Under the pieces are notes generated by a model. That model was not told the origin of the DNA and searched no databases. It saw only the letters and a list, made by a program, of their open reading frames with translations. Both the position numbers and the translations under genes were made by a program. This document shows positions 21,666 through 32,689 of a DNA stretch of 64,000 nt, piece by piece (position 1 is the first letter of the stretch; each line of letters begins with the position of its first letter). This DNA comes from Leuctra nigra (lineage: Eukaryota > Arthropoda > Insecta > Plecoptera > Leuctridae), in the NCBI GenBank assembly GCA_934045905.1, contig OW203770.1:29397259-29461258 (forward strand), read 5' to 3'.

Positions 21666-22062
21666 AACTTAGACACAACATTAAAACATCAATTTTACTA
21701 AAAACACCTCAAACTGACTAAAATTGAACATACCTCATATTTGTCAAACACAAAGGAATGATTGACACAAAGGAATACAATTTGAAGCGATTTTGGCGTC
21801 TTTTAGAAAGAAATTTAAATTGTGCGATGCCATTTATTGTGGAAACTTTAGATACATGAAATATAATCTGTAGATATTCATTTGGTTTGACAGAATCCCC
21901 CAATAAGCACCTCATTTTTTTAATTTTTCGTAAAAGATAATTCGAATTTGAAGCAATTTTGGCAAATATCTCAATGTGTATTGTAATCTAAAATTTAATT
22001 TTTTTGTATGTTGTATGTTCACTAATTAATAGGATATCTTGTAATATCATATAGTATAGAAG

Positions 22063-23592
22063 CAAATGTAATTCCGCTCGATTGGAGTCCCGAAATTGAT
22101 TTTTTAATAATTATCGATTGTTTACATCTTTCTTAAAATGACCTGACGTGCCTTCAATTATGTTGGTGGCCATCTTGGAAAATATGGCGGAAACAAGCGG
22201 AAAACGTGCATTTTACAAATTATTTAATTGTTGGTAGAGGAAATGTTGAAAAATTATGAAATTATTCATTAAAACGAACTCAAAAATGGGGACTTAAATT
22301 AAAATAAAAAAACGCCGTAAACCAATTTTGTTAAATTTTAATTTTTTTTAAATAAAAAAAAACGAGTATTGTTTACAATGAAATTGTCTACAAATTTTAA
22401 TTCCACATATATTAGTCTAAGTCCACTCGTTTCGTAATAAATTGAGAGCAAAAAAACACAGAAACGTGATTGGTAAATTCCAACAATGAAAAAATAAAAT
22501 TCGTTCACGGCGTTAGAGCCAGTTTTAAATGGTGATTTTATTTCTTAAAATTCGTTTTTAAAATCATCAAGTTCGTTTTTTGTGTTTTTTCTGGAAGAGG
22601 GATTTCGCGATTTTGTGGTGATATTAAATTGGTTATAAAACACATTGTAATAGCCCCCAGAAACCATAATTTGATGAAAAACCTGTATGCCACTTTGGAG
22701 TAGGGATTGGAATGGATTGGTCATGCACTATTAGCACTGAAATAGGCTTGTCTAGAATGGCGTCTTGAATGCTCTGTACTGTCTTTTCCCCAACCCACAT
22801 TTTCTCTGTGTAGATGATACATAATATTTAAAATTTCATGACGCAAAATGTATAGTTTGACAAGATATTTTCTTTCCCAATCCAACAATTTTCAGTGCAG
22901 TAATTGTTCCAAAATATCCTTCTGAATAGTTGCGACTGGTTGAGGGTGGAAGGGGGGGGGGGGGGGGGGGGGGGAACTGGTCGACCTTGAACAGATGGGG
23001 GCGCAAAACAAAGCAGCCTGGAGGCATCATCAACTGGTTAGACTGGTCTGGTTCACTTTGAGGGTGGGTAGCAAAGTGTCTGGCGAGGGGGAGGGGGTTG
23101 AGTGAGTAGCACATGGAAAGAAACTGGTTTCGTTTGTTGTTGTGTGACCTGTTAGGGGAATAAAAGCAGTAATTTTAATAGAAAACCTTTATTTCGTGGT
23201 CATTTCGCGGAAAATGTTGAATATCGCGATCAGGGTTGGATTTCGTTTTTTTTCGCGATGTAAAAATGGTAGATTTGGGATCTATACACAATGAAATGGA
23301 TTTTAGTAGAAGAAAATAGTGCAATCAGAACAATTCGCAAATTCGCGCATCACCATTTAAAACTGGCTCTACGTATTGAGTTAGTTTTAGTGAATTCAGA
23401 ATTATTTTATAATTTTTCAATTCATCTACCACTGCCAACAATTAAATAATTTGTAAAATATACGTTATCCGCCATATTTTCCAAGATGAACACCAACAAA
23501 ATTGAAGGCACGTCACTGTAAACAATTTCAATAATTATGCAAAAATTAATTTCGGCACTCCAATCGAGCGGAAAGCATTTTTTCTACACTTG
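22063..23592. mobile_element. 1.5-kb foldback element
   Basis: Outer arms ~22063-22290 and ~23385-23592 are inverted copies (CGCTCGATTGGAGT / ACTCCAATCGAGCG; TTGAAGGCACGTCA). Inner arms near 22515 and 23345 share AGAGCCAGTTTTAAATGG inverted. The loop carries a 23-base G run (22952-22974). Confidence 0.75.
22952..22974 (+). repeat. Poly-G run, 23 bases
   Basis: Uninterrupted G tract inside the foldback loop. Confidence 0.9.
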
Positions 23593-23689
23593 AACCTACA
23601 CAGATAGGTAATTAAAATTAAAATTTGGTAAATAAAATTATACTATTATGTTTGTATTTACTTTATATTACTTTGAATTGTGTAACAGT

Positions 23690-23850
23690 CACAAGGGTTG
23701 ATGATCTGAGAGTGTTTTATTTTATATTGTAATTTATAATTGAATTTAGTAACCCTGCCGACAAGCCATTGTTGGTTTAGCGGGGCTATGCTGAAATGTA
23801 TTTCATTTATAATAAATTAAAATAAATTAAAATTAAAAAAAATATATAAC
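23690..23850 (+). mobile_element. Possible LINE 3' end
   Basis: TAACCCTGCCGACAAGCC, then GGTTTAGCGGGGCTATGCTG, then an A/T-rich tail of AATTAAAAT units. This resembles 3' ends of insect jockey-like LINEs. No coding sequence is attached. Confidence 0.4.
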
Positions 23851-24697
23851 AGGTATTGACAATTCTGATAGAAATCTCAATTTATTTCTATTGGTCCTTG
23901 AGATTATGTTACTTTACTTATCTCTGTGCTGCTCCAAGCAAAAATGAGTAGAGGGTGGGTTCACATTACCTACTTTAATTTTATTTTTAGCCACGGAGAA
24001 AAATCGTAGACACCAACAATACCTTGCTTGTGATTGGCTAATGATAGGAAAATCGTTCCGTTGTACAATTATTTACTGTGTGAACCCGGCTTATGACTAT
24101 AAACAACCAACGATTCCACTCAACTTAGACAAAATAATATTTCATCTCTAAGAAACAATGCTGTTTCGTTAATATGGATAGTGGCGTAACTTCAGTCCCC
24201 CCCCCCCCCCCTGCAAGATAATTTTTGGGACCCCCTTACTTTCTTAATTGCCTGTACCGTAAAAATATTTATATAAATGCATCTTTTTGTGTAAATGTTT
24301 AAATATTTTATGACACTTTTTCAATTATTGTCAATCCTGCTGCGTCGCCTGTGGATTTGTGTAGTAACGTGTCAAATAGCATCTGATTATATCAAGGGGA
24401 GGGCACCAGAGCATCTCGCGGGTAGGCCTCCCAGGCCCTGGCAATTTTTGAATTTCACTGCATAATTTAGTGCATTTTAAACGCAATTTAAACACACATT
24501 TTGGTCGATGTTTTCATAGAAATTCTTCAAATAACTTCTTAATTTCTCTTACTATCGATTATCGCCATATGGAAAAATTGGATGTTTGTGAAAAAGTTTT
24601 TCTAATGGTATTTATTTTCAGGTAATACAGAGCGTTAAATTTCTTGAGTGTGTCGATCCTTTTTGACGCGCCTGAGTCGCTCGCTGAACAATAATAA
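23851..24697. other. Unassigned DNA
   Basis: Includes a 15-base C run (24197-24211) next to GTGGCGTAACTTCAG, which resembles a hAT MITE end. No gene. Confidence 0.35.
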
Positions 24698-25563
24698 CTA
24701 GGAAAACGCTCAGTGACGGTACCCATAATGGTAGTATGTACTAGTCTACGGGATAATAATGTAAAATAAAATACAAAATTAAAAAAATAGCGAGCACGGG
24801 AACAAATTCTCTAACCGGAATTCCGTACCAAACGCACAGAAAACATATACATCCATATTGAATTGAAATATGATCCACTCAATCAACATAAAAGTACCTA
24901 TGCTTTTCATCGAAACTTGAAAATAGCATCTAAGCACCCTGGTACACTCAACAAATGATAAAACGGTATTTGAAAGAAATTGATTGGCTGAAAAAATGTG
25001 AAGGCATCATCTGATGAAGTTGACGCTAACTTGTCATTATACCTCTAGTAGTTGAGCTCTGATTTCATTGATAATAACAAGGATTGATTGTCAAGGAACC
25101 AGACCAGCAGCTAATCTGTTTCGTTCAAATACCGTTTTATGATTTGTTGAGTGTACCTAAAGCAAATCAGATTCCTGTTGAAGTGGAAAACATTCATTTC
25201 GTTCGATACTTCATTTCTGACAGATATTAAAATGTCAATAAGTGCAAACGTTCTTAACTGATTGGGCTGAAAATGTGTAAAATAAGAGACAATGTTGGTA
25301 TTAATTACCATGCAAAATGTGAGTTTGATCTGATTTATGGAAGACAATTCATTTTTCAACCTATAAGGAGATATTTATTTAAATGTTAACCAATGAACGG
25401 ATTTCAAAAAAATTTGGGTCAGCAACGCCCATAAAAAGTCCAAACGAGTGCAAAATTTCAGCTCGATCGAAAAATAACTGTGACCTATAGTGTACTATAG
25501 CCTCAGTAACAGAAAAAACACACAAAATAACAGAGGTCCGAGTCACTCGCTTCGCTCGCTCAA
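24698..25563 (+). mobile_element. Helitron-like family F1, copy 0
   Basis: Starts CTAGGAAAACGCTCAGTG (24698) and ends CGCTTCGCTCGCTCAA (25563). The outside bases are A on the left and T on the right. A MITE is nested at 24941-25157. Confidence 0.6.
24941..25157. mobile_element. MITE with ~38-bp TIRs
   Basis: GGTACACTCAACAAAT..AAAACGGTATTTGAA at 24941 is inverted at 25123-25157. The element is 217 bp, non-coding, and nested in F1 copy 0. Confidence 0.75.
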
Positions 25564-27261
25564 TAATCATAATTTATAACAACCCGACACAAACTGTCGG
25601 AACAAAATTATTCTTGTGCTTATGTTTTTACTCTATAATCTATATCTTACCCACCCACCATATGTATCTAGGTAATAATGGTAACAACCCGACTCGAACT
25701 ATTGGAACAAAGTGTTTCTTGTAATTACCTATGTTGTTTGTGCTCTACCTCATCCATTTTCACTGTCATAATCACACTTGTACAAGGCTCAAGAGGACAC
25801 CTATGTAGCCGTCCTGCCTCCGACAGGTAAATTCACAATAACATCAAATTCAATTCAGGTTATAAAAAAGTAAATCCTTATTTAGTTGTGCACTCTCTCT
25901 ATTTTGATTTGCAAATCTCCTACCCCCCCCCCCCCCCCCCCAGGAAAACGTCTGAAAAATCGTTTTAAACCGTTTTCTCTACAACATAAGGAGTTAAGAA
26001 ATCAAATAAACGTATCAGGTATAATACAACTACAGTAATTAAATTTTTTAGTTTTAATTGAAAACGCGTACAAACTTTGTGGTTTTAACACTAAAATCAT
26101 ATAAGAGAGTTAGTCCATGATGAGATTATATTACCAATGATACTTGGAATTTAGCAGCGAGACGAGTTGCAAAGTGATAAACAACGCTCATTCAGAAAAT
26201 GTCACGGACGCAGAATGATTTAATGTGACAGGCGCTCGAGATTGTAAGCGAACCAAAATCCCCCCCTTCCACTATAGGTGCTGGAAGTAAGATTTCCACT
26301 CCAAAATAATCGAATCTTATTAAGAAGTTTTCTTCGTCATTATGCATCCAATTGATCTGATTTTTTGTATGTAGATACCCAAAAGATAGAGCTTTGTAGG
26401 TATGTTTTTGAAATATTTTTATTCGCTCTGTGAAAGGCACAATATATTACTGAACATCATTGCTTTTTTCTTAAATTTAGGGGTTGTTTTGGGGACTTGG
26501 GGATAAAGTTGTGAACGCCATTAAGACAAAATAGCAACACTGAAACATGGGCCATTATTTCAATATTATTCTGCCGCAAAGAGAACGAAATTATCTCAAT
26601 TTTTGCGTTAGTAAAATTTAAATTGGTAACACTACCCATTTATAGGCTAAATTAGCACTTTGAAGAGCCGTCTTAAGGTTTGTGACAGTCCAACGACTGG
26701 TGTTATTTATTAATCAATAGCCAAACCTAAGAACTGAATTAATTAATTCCCCCATTTAATGTTGTGTCTTCCCTGGCTTAGGTCTAATCCAGTTAAAAGT
26801 GGTTGCTATTGTTTTAGGTCATTGATTTCCATACTAACATGGCCCAGGGCCCTATTCTAGGTATTTTAAATTCCCGATTCTGATGGAAATCGATTCCATG
26901 TATCGTTAATCCTTATGGGGCGGATTCGATCAGAACGGAATTTGGGAAAACGTTCTAGAACAGACCTCTAAGAGTGGAGATAGAAACATGATATTGGGTG
27001 AGGGTGCAGCATGATGAGACTTTTTATTTAGGTACATATTATTTACTATTTAGGTACCTACCTACCTAGGTATACTTTCAAACTTTTCAATAAGATTGTT
27101 TTTAGTTTTTGAATTCTACGTAAATGAACTGTATTTTTGTTATACAAATATTGTGACAGATTTGTAATCCACAAGTTATTTTACCCACGACTGTTTATTT
27201 CGAATTAAACCACTAATTTTTTCATGCCTACATGTTACATGTAATTTTGGTAGTGAATAAA
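25564..27261. other. AT-rich DNA with decayed repeats
   Basis: Includes a 19-base C run (25923-25941) and a diverged foldback near 26846-26970 (ends GGGCCCTATTCTAG and inverted GTTCTAGAAC). No gene. Confidence 0.4.
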
Positions 27262-27600
27262 ATCCCGACAGCCGGGATTTTCAGGTTAAAAAAATAGTCC
27301 CGACTGGCCTTGTTTATTTATATACTGGTTAAGAACGGATGGCCTATGGATCCAGATGGCGCTATGGATAGCGTACTGGACCACGGTGCAAGAGGTCGTC
27401 GGTTCGAATCCGGCCGGGAGCACATTTTTTTTATTTATAATTTTCACAAGTTTTAATTCTGCTGCCTAACCATACAGTTATTTTTTTTAAGTTGCCCAGT
27501 TCGAATTTGTCTACCTATAGAGAGTTTTATTCCTTAGGCTGCCCAGTAAAACCTACGGTCGGGACTATTTTTTTAACCGGAAAGTCCCGGCTGTCGGGAT
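27262..27600. mobile_element. Foldback MITE with ~44-bp TIRs carrying a SINE
   Basis: ATCCCGACAGCCGGGATTTT.. (27262-27304) and its inverted copy (27558-27600) share GGTTAAAAAAATAGTCCCGAC. The 339-bp unit encloses a tRNA-derived SINE. Confidence 0.8.
27344..27552 (+). mobile_element. tRNA(Arg)-derived SINE, copy 2
   Basis: Box A TGGCGCTATGG (27357-27367) and box B GGTTCGAATCC (27401-27411). The anticodon loop reads CCACGGT, again ACG. The body matches copy 1 at 17336-17565 in reverse orientation, ending CCCAGTAAAACC. The anticodon stem does not pair, so it is not a functional tRNA gene. Confidence 0.75.
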
Positions 27601-28833
27601 CGTAGTCACATCCGTTTTATGGGCCGCCTGGGAACCCTGGTTATATTATGCTAAGTGAGTAGGTAGGTACAAAGATATACCTATAGGTATTCTTTTATTT
27701 TATCATATCGTTACTTACATATAAAACTATAGGTACTATTCTTATATCTTATTATATTTTATATTTCATACTATCTCATAACTTCTAAGAATACTCAATT
27801 TAAACCAAACCATGTATAATCACCAGTAACTTCTAAACCTATAACCTAAAATTAGTACCGCTTGTAAGAAGATCAAATAAATAAATAAATACAAATACAA
27901 AATTTACCTAGCTACTACCTACCTACCTTGGATCCTTCCATTGAATGAAGCCAAGTTCTTTCATTGTAGGCATTCAGTTTGATTATGTTGCTCACATCAT
28001 AGGCGATTGTCTGTTATAAAGATGAACGTTTAATACTAAAAAAAACATCAAAATATCGTACAGACTTTATGAAAAGAACAGCACAGCAGGCTACAAAAAC
28101 ATGGAAACGTTCATTTGTAAACAATCAACACTCAACAGCTGATTTTTATGTGCACGAATTGGTGGATATAGCAAAACATTCGTGTACATAGCCAATCACT
28201 AGCGTGAGATTGCTTTGCAACCGCCGAAAGTGAGGTTAAGGTTATGTTGTGTCTGACAGCTCTGTGTTTTGGAGTGTATTGTGATTATTATTCTTGTTAA
28301 TTTTAAATTATTATGATACAGATTGATTATAACTTATTTCTATTATGACAACATTCGCTCAAACTGACAGTCAAGGCAAGGCAAGGCAATGGCAGTTTTA
28401 CCTTCTATTCGGTGATGTCGACATTTGTGATCACATCGTGTGTTTGTCAGTCCAGTGTTTGTACTATACCTACCTAAATTAAATGCGTTTGATTGAAACT
28501 GTAAAACTACTCTGATGAGTCCACCCTCACTCTCTGCCGGTAGCTTTTCCCCATCCCTTTGGTCGCAGAATTAAACATTAGTTCTCACCTTGCTTAATAA
28601 AATATTCACAGAAGATTACTCAAAGCTATTTCTCCGTGACTTCTCCACGCAACCCTTGCAAAACACGGTAAGATATCCTGTGTTTGTCCTTTCTGCATTT
28701 AGGTTTCGATACTGAGAGCTGTCAAACTTTTGCATTCCATAGAAATCTTTCAACCTATAGGTACCTGTGTTCAGCACAATAATATGTCAAGAAAGTATAC
28801 TATGTGTCTATGCATTGACTACCAAATGCAATG
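27601..28833. other. Unassigned DNA
   Basis: An AAATAAATAAAT tract follows GTACCGCTTGTAAGAAGATC near 27857-27890 and may be another LINE tail. Otherwise no gene or repeat is supported. Confidence 0.35.
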
Positions 28834-28841
28834 GTCTATGT

Positions 28842-29520
28842 CAGCGGTACTCAACCTGCGGCCCGCGGGGACCAATTTTTGTGGCCCCCAGTTGATGTTT
28901 GAAATACAATACATTATTCACAAAATGTGTCCAATGAATAAATAATATTAAAAAAATATAATTTCATTTGAGACATATTTGGAGAGTTGTCATATTGTTA
29001 GGATCCACGCATCAAGCTGAAAATACGAGCAAAGTTATACTTAAATGAAACTTCATACTTGTTGCAACGAAAATGAAGCCAATTTAACAATTTTCAGAAA
29101 ATTGTAAAAAGTGTTTGGTTTGGGGTGTGAAATATTGTTCGATTCGTTTCATAATAAACAAAAGACACTGAATGAACCTGGCACGTAGGAGGGATCACTT
29201 ATAAATTTGTTTAAATTCTAAAAAACCGACGGGGCAACAATTGGAGGGTAGTTTGCTTCAGTTCATTCATTTTAGAGCCCCAGAATCACTTTTAAATTGT
29301 TACATTCTAAAAATAAAAAGTGCCCTGCGGGGCTAAAACTGAGAGACTTCGCCCCCCCCCCCCCCCCCCCTCCTTCCATCGATGAACCTAGTTCCTATGC
29401 GCCTGGAATGAACCAACTTGATCTCGTGAGCATTAAAATAATGAAAAAAAATTCGGCCCGCCAACAAAAGCAAATTTATGTTATTGGCCCGCAAGTCAAA
29501 AAGGTTGAGTACTACCACTG
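28842..29520. mobile_element. hAT element with perfect 8-bp target duplication
   Basis: Ends CAGCGGTACTCAACCTGCGG and, on the reverse strand, CAGTGGTAGTACTCAACC. GTCTATGT lies outside both ends (28834-28841 and 29521-29528). It is 679 bp, non-autonomous, and includes a 19-base C run (29352-29370). The open frames across it are chance. Confidence 0.9.
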
Positions 29521-29528
29521 GTCTATGT

Positions 29529-30364
29529 GAACTAATTTTCGAGATGGGTAGGTATTCCTACCACTTCAAAGTACCTACTACGGTACCTACATCTTTCTTT
29601 TGGACACACCATCAACTTGACATTCTGCTTTTTCCATCTGAGCAATTACCTAGTAGAGCTAGACAAGTATGGTCACTTGACAGCTATCAGCCAATCACAG
29701 AGCTGCTCTTCACTCTGCTTTCACCATTGAAAAACAATTCTTTGTTTGTGATTTGCAACTCTATCCTCGAATGCCTCGTTCTAACATGTACCTACCTAGA
29801 CCAAGGTCAAAATCTCACGGGTCCGGCTGAGATTGTCTTAGGTACATTTCACCAGATTGCAGGGAATCCTGACACAGTACAACAATATGCTTCTGATATA
29901 GGTAGTCATATATTAAATCGTAATGTGTAATCGTAGACAGAAATTATAATACGAATCAAGTTCAAGCGCGACTCTTGTAAAAGAGTATTCGACCTTTAGC
30001 ACGGACGAAAACATTTCATAAAGTAGTCACGAATCCCAGAGAGCGAATGTAAATGCTTATACTTGATATTGAGTTCCGTGTTTTATCTGCTTTCCCACGT
30101 GTAGATTTCATTGAGTGTTACGTACATCTATAGGTGTAGTTTTAGGAAGGTAATGTAATGTAATAGGTAGTTTTGTAAAATTTACATTTCTAGATGTTTG
30201 TGGATGAATTACTGAGCTACCTATGAGGGTTTTCCATTTTACTGCCTTCTTTCACCTTATTTTCGTATGAGAAGTTCAATAATTTCCAAGTATAATTATG
30301 TACGTTAGAGGTAGAAGGCCAGAAGTCAAAACAAACACACACACAAAACACAAATTGTGTTCAT
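29529..30364. other. Unassigned DNA
   Basis: A 150-codon open frame covers 29478-29930, but it starts inside the hAT element and has no recognisable domain. No gene called. Confidence 0.35.
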
Positions 30365-30853
30365 TTAAGAGGCAAACGGAAGCGAATGGGAATCGCACGG
30401 TTCGTCAGAGCGTTTTTTTGAAATATTGTCTTCCCACTAAATAATTTTAAACTAGGAAAACGCTCTTGTGTAACGCGTTGATGAGCGAGCACGGACACGC
30501 GCAACACCTTGAACCGAAAATATATCGATCGAAAATATCATAAAAAGCCAATAATTCTTGAATTTCGTCAGACTTGTAGGTATAAAAATCTCCAAATATT
30601 TCTAAAGTATTAGTCCCAATAGCCATGCAAAGTTTTAAGTTGATCGATTGAACCTTTATGATTAAAATGTTCCTTGTTAAAATTCAAAAATCATAGGATA
30701 TATTTAAACAAATATACCTGGAACCACTCATATGATAAAAGTGTGTGTAGTTACACAATATTAGACATGATTAGACGATCTGTTGAACGGTCATTAGTGA
30801 GGGCTGTAAACACAAAAATAGTGCAAAATGTGATACTAATTTTTCCTTTGGTA

Positions 30854-32689
30854 CCCTGCTGAAAAATCTTAGCAAGATCTTGCTAAGATCTTGCCAAGAT
30901 CTTAGAAAGATATTGTAAACAAGATCTTGCAAGATCTTGTTTACAATATCTTTCTAAGATCTTGGCAAGATCTTAGCAAGATCTTAGCAAGATCTTGCAA
31001 GAACTTAGCAAGATCTTGCAAGATCTTAGCAAGATCTTGCAAGAACTTAGCAAGATCTTGCAAGCTTGCAAGATCTTAGCAAGATCTTAGCAAGATCTTG
31101 TACATTTTGCTGCCAAAAAAACGTTAAAATTTCATAAAAAAATAAAATTTTCTATATTTATGAATACTCATTTGCATTCGGGAAACCTCTTCTGAAGTAT
31201 TGGACAAGGTTTGATTACACATTTCAATTATAAAATCCCGTGGAACCGCCGTGTTTTGAACCTGCGATCTCGTGGTCCGTAGTCAAGCGTCTTACCGAGT
31301 AGGCCACCGGTGCAGACAAGACTTAGCTGCGCTAATAGTGATCATATTGAGTTTTCATATTTAAGTGAACATATTTATATTATTTAGTGGATCATTATAT
31401 TGTTATTAACATGATAAAATAGGAGAAACGATAAATATTAAGATTTATTTATAAATTAAATTGATCTGTGATATTTCCCCATAAAATATATCAGCTCACG
31501 CTCTGTAGTATAATTACTATAGTTTATTTTACTAGGTGATGTGGTGCAAAATTTTCTAAGTCAATGAAGTAAAAATTCTGTAGTTTATATACCTTACTAC
31601 TACAAATACTGTAGTAAAAAGTCAATGAAGATACTTCAGAATTTACTAAACTACAATATAAATCGGCTATAGTAAACATACTGTAGATTACACTTTTCTT
31701 TACTACAGATGAGATACTATAGATTTTCAATGAAGTATATATACTACCTATAGAACTTACTATAGCAAACTTATTCTGTCTGTAGTCAAAGTACTCTAGC
31801 TACATACTTCGAATTACTACAGTGAAGTACGTTCCCTATAACTTTACTATAGAAAACTGCAGTATATATCGCAAGTAGTAAAAACACTATAGTACATACT
31901 TAGAATTATTATTATTATTATTTATTTATCAACAATTACTACAGTAGGTCAAGTATATTTACTCAAGAGTAAAAAACAGTCTATTTCAGCGGTAGTAAAA
32001 ATACTGTAGTTTATACTTTAGTTTACCACCGATACTGTAGGATTTACTTCAGTAATCTATGGCATTATGGAGTAAGTTTTTGCATGTACTTCAAGTACTA
32101 TAGCACATACTATAGTTTACTACACGTTATTACATAATACTTTGGAATACCTACTTCAAAATATACTATAGGAAATTTTCCTAAGGGCCTTAGCAAGATC
32201 TTGAAAAAATCTTGGTTAGATCTTGGCAAGATCTTGGCAAGATCTTGATTAGGTCTTGTCAAGATCTTGATAAAATCTTATTAAGATATTACCAAGATCT
32301 TACCAAGATCTTACCAAGATCTTGGTAAGATCTTGGCAAGATCTTGATTAGGTCTTGTCAAGATCTTGATAAGATCTTATCAAGATATTACCAAGATCTT
32401 GGTAAGATCTTGGCAAGATCTTGGTAAGATCTTAGCAAGATCTTGATTAGGTCTTGTCAAGATCTTGATAAGATCTTATCAAGATATTACCAAGATCTTG
32501 GTAAGATCTTAGCAAGATCTTGTTTAATACAAGATCTTGCAAAGACCTTACCAAGATCTTGTCAAGATCTTGGTAAATCCAAGATCTTGATAAGATCTTA
32601 GCAAGATCTTGGCAAGATCTTGGTTAATACAAGATCTTAGCAAGATCTTGCAAGATCTTGCAAGATCTTGGCAAGAATTTTCAGCAGGG
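30854..32689. mobile_element. AAGATCTTG-rich TIR element, copy 1 (TA duplication)
   Basis: Ends CCCTGCTGAAAA and TTTTCAGCAGGG, flanked by TA (30852-30853, 32690-32691). The opposite arm of the host foldback reads straight through this site. Both subterminal zones are arrays of the palindrome AAGATCTT. The middle has many CTACAGTA/TACTATAG strings and a tRNA-like sequence on the minus strand. Confidence 0.85.
31245..31315 (-). other. tRNA-like pol III promoter in the AAGATCTTG element
   Basis: Minus strand: box A TGGCCTACTCGG (31306-31295) fits the consensus exactly. Box B-like GGTTCAAAAC (31262-31253). The same sequence occurs in the second element copy at 41103-41177. It does not fold as a full tRNA. 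Confidence 0.6.

Larger units (their letters stand above)
19866..26713. mobile_element. 6.8-kb region bounded by a 41-bp perfect inverted repeat
   Basis: 19866-19906 and 26673-26713 are exact reverse complements (core CACCAGTCGTTGGACTGTC). The left copy abuts a foldback. Between them lie two foldbacks, Helitron-like copies and tRNA-like pieces. It may be one large composite element or two separate copies of the same terminal repeat. No transposase is seen. Confidence 0.5.

Noticed and set aside
27344..27420. Functional tRNA gene
   Set aside because: A and B boxes are good, but the anticodon stem does not pair and a shared SINE body follows.
29478..29930. 150-codon plus-strand ORF
   Set aside because: Begins within the end of a hAT element and crosses its target duplication; no domain seen.
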